The translations under genes and the position numbers were made by a program. The notes below the pieces were generated by a model. It saw only the letters and a list, made by a program, of their open reading frames with translations. It did not search any database and had not been told where the DNA came from. Below are positions 25,143-33,969 of a DNA stretch of 64,000 nt, one piece after another. This stretch comes from Paenibacillus glycanilyticus (GTDB lineage Bacteria; Bacillota; Bacilli; Paenibacillales; Paenibacillaceae). The stretch lies in NCBI RefSeq assembly GCF_023715145.1, contig NZ_JAMBNP010000009.1, positions 62,001 through 126,000 on the forward strand. The letters run 5' to 3'. Each line of letters begins with the position of its first letter. Within the stretch, counting starts at the first letter, position 1.

Positions 25143-26846
25143 ATGAGTTTAAGTATGGTATTGATGTTAATTCAAGTCTTTTTTGCTGTGGTTATTGGTT
25201 TGTATTTCTGGAATTTGCTGCGTAATCAGAAGACCAACCGCTCGGCGGTCGATCGTGAATCGCGCAAGGAGATGGATAAGCTGCGCAAGCTTCGCTCCGT
25301 CTCGCTGACGAAGCCTTTGGCGGAGAAAACGCGTCCGCAAGCGATGCAGGATATTGTGGGTCAAGTAGACGGTCTGCGAGCGCTGAAGGCGGCGCTGTGC
25401 AGTGCTAATCCTCAGCATGTTATTATTTATGGACCGCCGGGCGTCGGGAAGACGGCGGCAGCCCGCGTCGTATTGGAAGAAGCGAAGAAGAATCCTTCTT
25501 CCCCGTTCCTGAACGAAGCGAAATTTACCGAGATTGATGCCACTACGGCACGGTTCGATGAACGGGGAATTGCCGATCCGCTGATTGGTTCCGTTCATGA
25601 TCCGATTTATCAAGGGGCAGGGGCTATGGGCGTGGCCGGTATTCCTCAGCCGAAGCCTGGTGCGGTGACCAAGGCGCATGGCGGCATTCTGTTTATCGAT
25701 GAAATCGGTGAATTGCATCCTATTCAAATGAATAAGCTGTTAAAAGTACTGGAAGACCGCAAGGTGTTTCTGGAGAGCGCTTATTATAATTCGGAGGATG
25801 CGAATATTCCGATGTATATCCACGACATATTCCAGAACGGTCTTCCTGCCGACTTCCGTCTTGTTGGTGCGACAACTCGCTCGCCGCAGGATTTGCCGCC
25901 AGCCATTCGTTCGCGCTGCATGGAAATCTATTTCCGGCCGCTTTTGGCAAGCGAGATTGCATCCATTGCCGAAAATGCGATTAAGAAAATCGGTTTTGGG
26001 CCATGCCCGGATGCCGTTGATGTCGTTAAGAAATATGCGACGAATGGCCGCGAGGCTGTTAACGTCATTCAGCTGGCTGCAGGCATTGCCTTGTCGGAGA
26101 AGCGGGATTCGATAACGGCAGCAGATGTGGAATGGGTAGTGAACAGCAGTCAAATTCCGCCGCGTCCTGACCGTAAGGTGCCGGATGCTCCTCAGATCGG
26201 TTTCGTAAACGGCCTGGCTGTGTATGGACCTAATATGGGGACGTTGCTTGAGATTGAAGTCAGCGCGATTCCGGCGGCTGCCGGCAAAGGACAGTATACG
26301 ATTACCGGCGTTGTTGACGAGGAAGAGCTGGGAGGCGGCTCCCGGACGCTTAGACGGAAAAGCATGGCGAAGGGCTCGGTTGAGAACGTGCTGACCATGC
26401 TCCGCCGTTATGGGCTTAATCCGCAGGATTTCGACTTGCATATTAACTTCCCTGGAGGCACGCCAATCGACGGGCCGTCCGCAGGCATTGCGATGGCAAC
26501 GGCAATTGCCTCCGCGATAAAAGAGGTGCCGATCGACAACAAGCTGGCGATGACGGGCGAGGTTGGCATTCACGGCAACGTGAAGCCGGTTGGCGGCGTG
26601 CTTGCGAAGGTAGAGGCCGCGTTCCAGGCCGGCGCGGATACGGTCATTATTCCGCGCGAGAACTGGCAGGCGATTTTTGCCAACCTGGAAGGTCTGAAGG
26701 TCATACCGGTAGACCGGGTTGACGAAGTGTTCAGATATGTCTTTCCAATTGGAGAAACCGTTGTCGCAGAGGTCGAAAAACCTGTCGGATCCGATCTTTT
26801 TATCGCTCCGGGGGTTCCCTATTTGCAGGCGGATTCCGTGGAATGA
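25143..26846 (+). CDS. lonB: ATP-dependent protease LonB
   Basis: A 567-residue membrane-anchored Lon-type protease. An N-terminal membrane helix spans about residues 4-23. Walker A GPPGVGKT is near residue 97, Walker B ILFIDEIGELHP near 180. The C-terminal protease domain has the catalytic Ser in DGPSAGIAMA (about 445) and Lys in GGVLAKVEAA (about 489). In B. subtilis LonB is a sporulation-associated protease next to lonA, the same order as here. GGAG precedes ATG 25143 and is preceded by a long leader hairpin. Confidence 0.95.
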   Translation: MSLSMVLMLIQVFFAVVIGLYFWNLLRNQKTNRSAVDRESRKEMDKLRKLRSVSLTKPLAEKTRPQAMQDIVGQVDGLRALKAALCSANPQHVIIYGPPGVGKTAAARVVLEEAKKNPSSPFLNEAKFTEIDATTARFDERGIADPLIGSVHDPIYQGAGAMGVAGIPQPKPGAVTKAHGGILFIDEIGELHPIQMNKLLKVLEDRKVFLESAYYNSEDANIPMYIHDIFQNGLPADFRLVGATTRSPQDLPPAIRSRCMEIYFRPLLASEIASIAENAIKKIGFGPCPDAVDVVKKYATNGREAVNVIQLAAGIALSEKRDSITAADVEWVVNSSQIPPRPDRKVPDAPQIGFVNGLAVYGPNMGTLLEIEVSAIPAAAGKGQYTITGVVDEEELGGGSRTLRRKSMAKGSVENVLTMLRRYGLNPQDFDLHINFPGGTPIDGPSAGIAMATAIASAIKEVPIDNKLAMTGEVGIHGNVKPVGGVLAKVEAAFQAGADTVIIPRENWQAIFANLEGLKVIPVDRVDEVFRYVFPIGETVVAEVEKPVGSDLFIAPGVPYLQADSVE

Positions 26847-26882
26847 TAAAATAGGGTATTCGAAACAATTGGAGGTGCTGGT

Positions 26883-29384
26883 GTGGGATCCGGAAAAACG
26901 AAAGGCCGGCGGCTTCCCCTGCTTCCTTTAAGGGGGCTGCTTGTATATCCCAGCATGGTGCTCCACCTTGATGTGGGAAGAGACAAATCGGTGCGGGCGC
27001 TGGAGAAATCAATGATCGACGATCATATGATTCTTCTGTGCTCGCAGTCCGAAGTCAATATTGAAGAGCCTACAGAAGACGATATTTACCGCGTCGGCAC
27101 CATTGCGAAGGTCAGACAGATGCTCAAGCTGCCAAACGGCACGATCCGAGTGCTCGTGGAGGGCGTTGTAAGAGCTGAGGTTGTGGATTATGTGCCAAAC
27201 GACCAGTTCTACGAGGTTACGGTCTTGGAGCTTCCCGAGCCCGAGACCGACGATCCTGAAGTAGATGCTCTTATGCGGTCGGTACTCAGCCAATTTGAGC
27301 ATTATATTTCACTTTCGAAGAAAGTGACGCCGGAGACTCTTGCTGCCGTATCGGATATCGATGAGCCGGGCAGGCTGGCGGATGTGATTACGAGCCACTT
27401 AACGCTCAAGATCAAGGATAAGCAGGACATTCTGGAGACCATCGATGTCCGGGAGCGGCTCGAGCGTCTGCTTGATATCCTGAACAACGAACGTGAAGTG
27501 CTGGAGCTCGAGCGCAAAATCAACCAACGCGTCAAGAAGCAGATGGAGAAGACGCAGAAGGAATATTATTTGCGCGAGCAGATGAAGGCGATCCAGAAGG
27601 AGCTTGGCGAGAAGGAAGGCCGTGCGGGCGAGGTCGAAGAGCTTCGCAATCAGCTGGCTGAAGCAGGAGTGCCAGATCTCGTTAAAGAGAAGGTTGAAAA
27701 GGAAATCGACCGTCTGGAGAAAATGCCGGCTACTTCCGCCGAGGGCGGCGTTATCCGCAATTATATCGATTGGTTATTAGCATTGCCTTGGAGCAAGCAT
27801 ACGGAGGACGATCTCTCCTTAAGCAAGGCGGAGGAAATCCTGAACAATGATCACTACGGCCTTGAGAAGCCGAAGGAGCGTGTGCTTGAGTATTTGGCGG
27901 TACAGCAGCTGGTGAAGAAGATGAAAGGGCCGATCCTTTGTCTTGTAGGCCCTCCGGGCGTCGGCAAAACTTCCCTTGCGCGTTCAATCGCCAAGTCGCT
28001 TGACCGCAAGTTTGTAAGAATCTCGCTTGGCGGCGTTCGTGATGAAGCCGAGATCCGCGGCCACCGCCGTACGTATGTTGGCGCAATGCCGGGACGGATT
28101 ATCCAGGGAATGAAGACGGCGGGTTCCTATAATCCAGTCTTCCTGCTCGATGAGATCGATAAGATGGCCAGCGATTTCCGCGGCGATCCTTCGTCTGCTT
28201 TGCTTGAGGTGCTCGATCCGGAGCAAAACAATACGTTCAGCGATCACTTTATCGAAGTGCCGTTTGATTTGTCCAACGTCATGTTCGTAACAACCGCGAA
28301 CTCGATGCACAATATTCCGCGGCCGCTGCTGGACCGTATGGAAGTCCTGTATATTCCGGGTTACACGGAACTCGAGAAGCAGCAGATCGCGGAGCGTTAT
28401 CTGCTGCCGAAGCAGCGCAGAGAGCATGGTCTGACCGAAGATCAGCTCGCCGTTGAAGACGAGGTTGTACTGCAGGTTATCAGGGAATATACGCGAGAAT
28501 CCGGTGTGAGGAACCTCGAGCAGCAAATTGCCGCGCTTTGCCGGAAGGCAGCAAAGCATATAGTTGCAGCTGCCGGCTCCAAGACTCAACCGGACAGCAT
28601 AGAGGAAGCCAACGGGGATCTGGCGGATACGCCATATGAAGCCCCTGAGCTGAATGCGCTGGAGGCGGCCTTTGGTTCGGACGCGGATGAGGCGCGGAAG
28701 CAGGCCGAGTCGGCAGCTCCGGTAACCTTGACCGTTACACCTGAGCTTCTAAAGGAATGGCTTGGACCTGCGAAGTTCCGTCATGGTACGGCTGAGGTGG
28801 AGAACCAGATAGGAGCCGTTACGGGTCTTGCTTGGACGGAGGTTGGCGGCGATACGCTCGTCATCGAAGTAACGGTGATGCCGGGAAGCGGCAAGCTGAC
28901 CCTAACCGGCAAGCTTGGCGACGTCATGAAGGAATCGGCGCAGGCCGCGTTCAGCTATACGCGCTCGAAGGCTCTTGAGCTGGGCATCGACCCTGAGTTC
29001 CATGTAAACAAGGATATCCATATTCATATTCCCGAAGGCGCGATTCCAAAGGACGGACCGTCTGCCGGTATTACGATGGCAACCGCACTTATCTCCGCCC
29101 TGACGAATCGTTACGTATCGAAGGAAGTGGCGATGACCGGAGAGATTACCCTCCGCGGGCGCGTGCTTCCAATCGGCGGTCTCAAGGAAAAATCGCTGGC
29201 CGCTCACCGGGCGGGCATCCGGAAGGTGCTCCTGCCGAAGGATAATGAACGTGACTTAAGCGATATTCCGGACAGCATCCGCAGCGATATGACCTTTGTT
29301 CCTGTCAGCCATATGGACGAAGTACTGCAGCACGCATTGCTGCCGGTCAACACAGAAGAGAAAGCAGGAACAGTAATCGGATGA
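26883..29384 (+). CDS. lon: ATP-dependent protease La (LonA), with linker insertion
   Basis: An 833-residue cytosolic Lon protease. The N-terminal LON substrate domain is followed by a coiled coil (about 190-260), the AAA+ module with GPPGVGKTS near residue 357, and a C-terminal protease with catalytic Ser in KDGPSAGITMA (about 727) and Lys in GGLKEKSLAAHRAG (about 767). It is longer than the roughly 775 residues common for LonA, because of an acidic, low-complexity insert at about 563-612 between ATPase and protease domains. The start is GTG 26883 behind GGAGGTG. The stop overlaps the ysxC start as ATGA. Confidence 0.95.
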   Translation: MGSGKTKGRRLPLLPLRGLLVYPSMVLHLDVGRDKSVRALEKSMIDDHMILLCSQSEVNIEEPTEDDIYRVGTIAKVRQMLKLPNGTIRVLVEGVVRAEVVDYVPNDQFYEVTVLELPEPETDDPEVDALMRSVLSQFEHYISLSKKVTPETLAAVSDIDEPGRLADVITSHLTLKIKDKQDILETIDVRERLERLLDILNNEREVLELERKINQRVKKQMEKTQKEYYLREQMKAIQKELGEKEGRAGEVEELRNQLAEAGVPDLVKEKVEKEIDRLEKMPATSAEGGVIRNYIDWLLALPWSKHTEDDLSLSKAEEILNNDHYGLEKPKERVLEYLAVQQLVKKMKGPILCLVGPPGVGKTSLARSIAKSLDRKFVRISLGGVRDEAEIRGHRRTYVGAMPGRIIQGMKTAGSYNPVFLLDEIDKMASDFRGDPSSALLEVLDPEQNNTFSDHFIEVPFDLSNVMFVTTANSMHNIPRPLLDRMEVLYIPGYTELEKQQIAERYLLPKQRREHGLTEDQLAVEDEVVLQVIREYTRESGVRNLEQQIAALCRKAAKHIVAAAGSKTQPDSIEEANGDLADTPYEAPELNALEAAFGSDADEARKQAESAAPVTLTVTPELLKEWLGPAKFRHGTAEVENQIGAVTGLAWTEVGGDTLVIEVTVMPGSGKLTLTGKLGDVMKESAQAAFSYTRSKALELGIDPEFHVNKDIHIHIPEGAIPKDGPSAGITMATALISALTNRYVSKEVAMTGEITLRGRVLPIGGLKEKSLAAHRAGIRKVLLPKDNERDLSDIPDSIRSDMTFVPVSHMDEVLQHALLPVNTEEKAGTVIG

Positions 29385-29986
29385 AAATTACCCAATCAGA
29401 ATTTATTATAAGCGCAGTAAGACCTTCGCAATATCCAGTAGACGCCTTGCCAGAGATTGCTCTGGCAGGGCGTTCCAATGTCGGCAAATCGTCGCTCATT
29501 AACAAATTGATCTTGCGCAAAAACCTGGCAAGAACAAGCTCGCAGCCCGGAAAGACGCAGCAGCTTAACTATTATCGCGTGAACGACATGGTCTATTTTG
29601 TCGACTTTCCCGGCTATGGCTATGCCAAAGTATCCAAAACGCAGCGAGAGCTGTTCGGGCAAATGATCGAGACTTATATTCGCGACCGCGAAGAGCTGAA
29701 ACTTCAGCTTCTTGTTATTGATATGCGGCATGCTCCGTCGAAGGACGACGTGCTTATGTATCATTGGCTGAAGCATTATAACGTGCCTACCTGCATCGTC
29801 TGCACCAAAGCGGACAAAATCCCGAAAGGCAAGTGGGACAAGCATGTAAAGGTTATCAAGGAAACGCTTGAGGCAGATCCGCGCGATAAGCTGGTCATGT
29901 TTTCTTCCGAGACCGGGCTTGGCCGCGACAAGCTCTGGGAGGTCATTAACGGCGCGATCGGGCACATAACGGAGATAGATCAATAA
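29381..29986 (+). CDS. ysxC: ribosome biogenesis GTP-binding protein YsxC/EngB
   Basis: A 201-residue small GTPase needed for assembly of the 50S subunit. G1 is GRSNVGKSSLIN near residues 30-41, the G2 region TSSQPGKTQQLNYY, G3 DFPGYGYAKV and G4 TKADKIPKGK. The length and the C-terminal FSSETGLGRDKLWEVI (G5) fit the family. The start ATG overlaps the lon stop by four bases, as expected for the conserved lonA-ysxC pair. Confidence 0.96.
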   Translation: MKITQSEFIISAVRPSQYPVDALPEIALAGRSNVGKSSLINKLILRKNLARTSSQPGKTQQLNYYRVNDMVYFVDFPGYGYAKVSKTQRELFGQMIETYIRDREELKLQLLVIDMRHAPSKDDVLMYHWLKHYNVPTCIVCTKADKIPKGKWDKHVKVIKETLEADPRDKLVMFSSETGLGRDKLWEVINGAIGHITEIDQ

Positions 29987-30167
29987 CTTCCTCTATAATG
30001 CAGAGGATACAGCAAGAAACACAGCGTTCCTCGTGAAATCTACCGGATTTTTCAGAAATATGCGAGAATATCGAGGCTGGACGGCAGGAATAAAAAGTTC
30101 TGATCACGTATAATATACTTAGACATTAAGAACAAAAGCGCAAGTTTAAAGAATTGAGGAGATTTTT

Positions 30168-30758
30168 ATGGCTCAGCGGCTAGCCACAGAGTATGTAAGT
30201 GCCAAACTGCAATTGACGAGCGATGAGATGAAGCAATTTATCCGGTTTTTCGATGACCAGCAGGTATGCATGAATATCAAGGTCCTCGATAACGGAAACC
30301 AGGAGCTGGTTCTCGAAGACGTAGCAGGGAAGGAAGAGGTCACACTGACGTTTGAACGTCAGCAGGACCACTATGTATGTGAACTCTCTTGCCGCCTGAT
30401 TCACCCCAAGCTGACCAACGCCATGCGCAAGGCCGTAACGACTTTCCATGGAGACGCAGTTGTTAATCGTATCTACAGCCATTATACGATGATCTATCAT
30501 TATACAAACGGCAGCGTCCGCAAAATCGTTGAAAGCACGTCTTCGGGCACACGGGTCGTATTCGAATACAAGGATACGGTCGGCCAATTGGAGCGTGTGT
30601 TCCAGAGCCGCTTGATCGAACGTGAAATCGAGCTGGTCAACAATGCCATTAATGAACTGCTTGACCTGCGGAATCAAGCGAAGGAACGCCTGCAAATTAC
30701 GGGCATCGACGAAAGACTTGCGATGCTGACAAGGAAGCTGTTTGTTCTGGAAGCCTGA
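30168..30758 (+). CDS. conserved hypothetical protein
   Basis: A 196-residue soluble protein with no recognised domain. The central part is beta-rich (NIKVLDNGNQELVLEDV, HYVCELSCRLIHP). The last 70 residues are helical with a coiled-coil look (RLIEREIELVNNAINELLDLRNQAKERL). No membrane segment or signal peptide is present. SD TGAGGAGA precedes ATG 30168. A terminator follows, so it is a single-gene unit. I can offer no function. Confidence 0.75.
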   Translation: MAQRLATEYVSAKLQLTSDEMKQFIRFFDDQQVCMNIKVLDNGNQELVLEDVAGKEEVTLTFERQQDHYVCELSCRLIHPKLTNAMRKAVTTFHGDAVVNRIYSHYTMIYHYTNGSVRKIVESTSSGTRVVFEYKDTVGQLERVFQSRLIEREIELVNNAINELLDLRNQAKERLQITGIDERLAMLTRKLFVLEA

Positions 30759-30779
30759 CCGTCATAATCAGTACTTAGT

Positions 30780-30806
30780 GAAGCCGCTGACCGCGGCTTC
30801 TTTTTT
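30780..30806 (+). terminator. intrinsic terminator after the 30168 gene
   Basis: GAAGCCGC (30780-30787) / GCGGCTTC (30793-30800) followed by six T. Confidence 0.9.
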
Positions 30807-31002
30807 CATTTGTTCATAAATGTTCACAAAAAAATGATATAGGAATGGACGCTGTGCGTGGTACCTAAACCGCTCCAGATACATACGTTGTATACGGGAT
30901 TGAAGCGGAAAAAACTTTTCGTTTCTCCTGAAAAAAAAGAGTTGCAATTCTCACCAATAGATGTTATTTTTAATCTCGTTGAAAACATTGGTCTAAACAA
31001 AA

Positions 31003-31120
31003 TAGGAACCAGGATTCACTCAGGACATGGAGATGTTGCGAGAGATTATTCCCTCGGGAAGTGAATGACGTAGGTCCTAGCGGATGAAATTTTTTTAAAC
31101 ATTTTATTCCTAGGAAGGGG
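31003..31120 (+). promoter_or_regulatory. candidate translational switch in the speD leader
   Basis: Outer stem TAGGA(A)CC (31003-31010) / GGTCCTA (31073-31079). Inner stem ATTCACT (31014-31020) / AGTGAAT (31060-31066). Inside it are two small hairpins, ACAT-GGAG-ATGT (31025-31036) and CGAG...CTCG (31039-31056). The 3' arm TCCTAG (31075-31080) can instead pair with CTAGGA (31110-31115), which contains the start of the SD AGGAAGGGGG. The two folds exclude each other. I do not recognise it as a known riboswitch class. Confidence 0.5.
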
Positions 31121-31130
31121 GAACCGGAAG

Positions 31131-31529
31131 ATGGAATATTCAACTTTCGGAAGACACGTTGCTGTTGATACTTGGGGAGTAGATTTTGATCTGCTGAACA
31201 ACGCTGAATTTTTGCAAGCCCAAATGGTGGAGGCTGCTGAAGCATGCGGCGCTACTGTATTATCGGTGCAATCGAAACAATTTGAGCCTCAAGGAGCAAC
31301 AGTGCTTGTATTGCTGTCGGAGAGTCATCTCTCTATTCACACGTATCCTGAGAAAGGATTTGCCGCTCTCGACTGCTACACTTGCGGTGAAACCGTGGAT
31401 CCACAGCTTGCGATTGATTACATGATCGCAGTACTGAAGCCAACAACCACTCATGCGAAGAAGCTAGTGCGCGGCATGGGTGAGCTTAAGGTAGAAGAAC
31501 CGAAAATGCAACAAGTTGAGCTTGTTTAA
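31131..31529 (+). CDS. speD: S-adenosylmethionine decarboxylase proenzyme
   Basis: A 132-residue pyruvoyl-dependent SAM decarboxylase (bacterial short type), supplying aminopropyl groups for spermidine. Self-cleavage is expected between Glu64 and Ser65 in LLSESHLSIHTYPE, with Ser65 becoming the pyruvoyl group. His70 and Cys85 (DCYTCG) are the processing and catalytic residues. ATG 31131 lies behind AGGAAGGGGG. The leader has an unusual structured segment that could mask this SD. No spermidine synthase is adjacent. Confidence 0.96.
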   Translation: MEYSTFGRHVAVDTWGVDFDLLNNAEFLQAQMVEAAEACGATVLSVQSKQFEPQGATVLVLLSESHLSIHTYPEKGFAALDCYTCGETVDPQLAIDYMIAVLKPTTTHAKKLVRGMGELKVEEPKMQQVELV

Positions 31530-31553
31530 GCTCCTAATTGAAAAGATATAGAG

Positions 31554-31586
31554 ATAACCATAGACTTCGGTCCATGGTTATTTTCT
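31554..31586 (+). terminator. intrinsic terminator after speD
   Basis: ATAACCATaGAC-TTCG-GTCcATGGTTAT, a 12-position stem with one mismatch and a TTCG tetraloop, then TTTCTTT. Confidence 0.85.
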
Positions 31587-31674
31587 TTGTATAAACAGGG
31601 AATAATGGCAAAGAGGGTTTTCAAACATTATTCATAAATGAAGCCAATATGAAGCCATACAGCTTGTCGAACTA

Positions 31675-31683
31675 TGTTATAAT
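31675..31683 (+). promoter_or_regulatory. extended -10 promoter of the heme operon
   Basis: TGTTATAAT, a perfect extended -10 element, lies 38 bp before hemA. No good -35 box is seen at the usual distance. Confidence 0.55.
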
Positions 31684-31721
31684 CATTCTAAAGTTATTAA
31701 AGGAAAGGCAGGTGAACGCGC

Positions 31722-33092
31722 ATGCACATTATCGTAGTCGGTTTGAACTACCGGACAGCTCCCGTTGAAGTGAGAGAACGGTTTGCTATAGCAGACAAAG
31801 AATTGCCGGAAGCAATCAGACAACTTATGAACACAAACAGTATTATGGAATGTGTTATTGTTGCGACCTGCAATCGTACCGAACTATATGCGGTAGTGGA
31901 CAGGCATCATTTGTGCGGACATTATATCCGCAGCTTTATGGAGCAGTGGTTCAAGCTGCCTAGAGAGCAGTTCACTAACCATTTATATATGTATGAGGAT
32001 GACAAGGCGATCGAGCATTTGCACCGGGTAACGAGCGGTCTGGATTCGATGGTGATCGGCGAGACGCAAATTCTCGGGCAAGTGAAGGATGCATTTGCGC
32101 TTGCGCAGCAGCAGAAGACGACAGGTACCCTGTTTAATATGCTGTTTAAACAAGCGGTTACGATGGCCAAGCGTGCTCATTCGGAGACAACGATTGGAGA
32201 ATCCGCCGTGTCGGTCAGTTACGCGGCTGTTGAACTGGGCAAGCGGATTTTCGGCCAGTTCAGCAAGAAGACCGTTATGGTTATAGGCGCAGGGGAGACC
32301 GGAGAGCTGACAGCGAAGCATTTGTACGCAAATGGCGCTGACCGCGTCATTGTCGTGAACCGGACGTATGACCGGGCCGCGCAATTGGCGGAGAAGTTTA
32401 ACGGTATCGCCTGCTCGATGGAAGAGGCTGCAAGCAAGCTTCATGAAGCCGACATTGTTATCAGCTCGACAGGAGCGGAAGGTTATGTATTGACCCGCCA
32501 AACGGTAGCCGAAGCGATGAAGCGCCGGAAGTCGAAGCCGTTGTTCATGATTGATATCGCCGTTCCGCGTGACCTCGATCCGGGGATTGCAGCGGTCGAG
32601 AACGTATTCCTATACGATATTGACGATTTGGAAGGCATTGTTGCGAGCAATATCCAGCAGCGCCGGAAGGAAGCGGAGAAGATTGAGACGATGATTGAAC
32701 AAGAGGTTGAATTATTCGAGCAATGGTACAAGACGCTTGGTGTTGTGCCTTTAATCCGTGCCTTGCAGACGAAGGCTGCCCATATTCATGAAGAGACGCT
32801 TAACAGCCTGACAAACAAGCTGCCAGATCTGGACGAGCACGAACTGAAGGTTATCCGCAAGCTGACGAAAAGCATTGTGAACCAGATGATGCAAGATCCT
32901 ATCCTCCGAATCAAAGAGATGGCTGGGGAGAAGCATTCCGAAGAAGCAATGGATATGTTCGTCAAGTTGTTTGCGCTTGAAGATGAGCTGGCCCAGTCGA
33001 AAGAAGCGGAAGAAGAAACGGCGGCTGCGGCGAAAAAGAAAAACATGCCGGCACGGCAGGCTGCTTCGGCACTGGCGTCCATCCTTCGATAA
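31722..33092 (+). CDS. hemA: glutamyl-tRNA reductase
   Basis: A 456-residue NADPH-dependent enzyme making glutamate-1-semialdehyde from glutamyl-tRNA, the first step of tetrapyrrole synthesis. Cys50 in VATCNRTELY is the catalytic nucleophile. GLDSMVIGETQILGQVK and the NADP-binding GAGETGELTAKHL follow, and a C-terminal dimerisation helix precedes a basic tail (AAAAKKKN). SD AGGCAGGTG precedes ATG 31722. It is the first gene of an operon running at least to hemL. Confidence 0.97.
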   Translation: MHIIVVGLNYRTAPVEVRERFAIADKELPEAIRQLMNTNSIMECVIVATCNRTELYAVVDRHHLCGHYIRSFMEQWFKLPREQFTNHLYMYEDDKAIEHLHRVTSGLDSMVIGETQILGQVKDAFALAQQQKTTGTLFNMLFKQAVTMAKRAHSETTIGESAVSVSYAAVELGKRIFGQFSKKTVMVIGAGETGELTAKHLYANGADRVIVVNRTYDRAAQLAEKFNGIACSMEEAASKLHEADIVISSTGAEGYVLTRQTVAEAMKRRKSKPLFMIDIAVPRDLDPGIAAVENVFLYDIDDLEGIVASNIQQRRKEAEKIETMIEQEVELFEQWYKTLGVVPLIRALQTKAAHIHEETLNSLTNKLPDLDEHELKVIRKLTKSIVNQMMQDPILRIKEMAGEKHSEEAMDMFVKLFALEDELAQSKEAEEETAAAAKKKNMPARQAASALASILR

Positions 33093-33138
33093 GAGCGCGC
33101 TACCCGAATAATCGCGAAGGGCGGCAAGGTGGAAGCTT

Positions 33139-33954
33139 ATGTTTTTAACGCAAAAGTGGCTTTACGACGCGATACTTTATATTTACGCCCTGAGCCTTCT
33201 GTTTTACTTCTCCGATTTCATGGATGCGAACCGGAGAGCGAAGCGGATTGGAACAGGGCTCCTTATTTTTGTGTGGATATTGCAGACGGTCATATTGGTG
33301 AGCCGCCTTGTGACTCATTTTGAAATAACATCCATCTCTTCGTTTGAATATTGGCTTGGTTTCTCTTGGCTCTTGGTTACGGCTTCGCTTGTGATCAGCC
33401 AATTTTTCAAAATCGAGTTTTTGGTTTTCTTAGTCAATATCATCGGCTTCTCCGTCCTTGCGCTTAACTTGTACAGCAGGCCAGGGATGGATGAACAGTT
33501 TGGCGTGTCGCAGGCGATGCGCGACTTGCTTCTTGTACATATTAGTCTCGTGTTATGCGCATATGCTTCGCTTACGATTGGTTCGATCTTTGCGGGGATG
33601 TACTTATTCCTGCACAAGCAGCTGAAAGCGAAAAGATGGAACCCTTTTACGCGGAGGCTGCCAAGCCTGGATAGGATCGAACGGTTCTCGGACCGGGCAA
33701 TCATTATTGGCGTACCGCTGCTTGCGATGTCCTTGTCGGTCGCGGCTACCGTGTTATTGGCGGAAGGCCGGCCGAGGCTCCTGCTCGACTGGAAGGTGCT
33801 GACTTCGTTTGCAACTTTGATTTTCTATGTCAATTATATTATTCAAAGGGCGATGCTGAGACGTCCGGGCACGCAGCTGGCAAGACTCCATCTGATTGCA
33901 TTCGTTATGCTGATCATTAACCTGTTATCCAGTTATTTGTCGACCTTTCATTAG
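33139..33954 (+). CDS. hemX: HemX/CcsA-like cytochrome c assembly-type membrane protein
   Basis: A 271-residue protein with about eight membrane helices. It belongs to the CcsA/HemX group, judged by the late segments LLLVHISLVLCAYASLTIGSI and LLLDWKVLTSFATLIFY. In B. subtilis the equally placed HemX lowers the cellular level of HemA, and a similar role is inferred here from position. SD AAGGTGG lies before ATG 33139. Confidence 0.88.
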   Translation: MFLTQKWLYDAILYIYALSLLFYFSDFMDANRRAKRIGTGLLIFVWILQTVILVSRLVTHFEITSISSFEYWLGFSWLLVTASLVISQFFKIEFLVFLVNIIGFSVLALNLYSRPGMDEQFGVSQAMRDLLLVHISLVLCAYASLTIGSIFAGMYLFLHKQLKAKRWNPFTRRLPSLDRIERFSDRAIIIGVPLLAMSLSVAATVLLAEGRPRLLLDWKVLTSFATLIFYVNYIIQRAMLRRPGTQLARLHLIAFVMLIINLLSSYLSTFH

Positions 33955-33969
33955 GAAAAGGGGATGCGC

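Noticed and set aside
30858..31064. A 68-codon open frame in the speD leader
   Set aside because: No SD, and it runs through the structured segment 31003-31079, which better explains the sequence.
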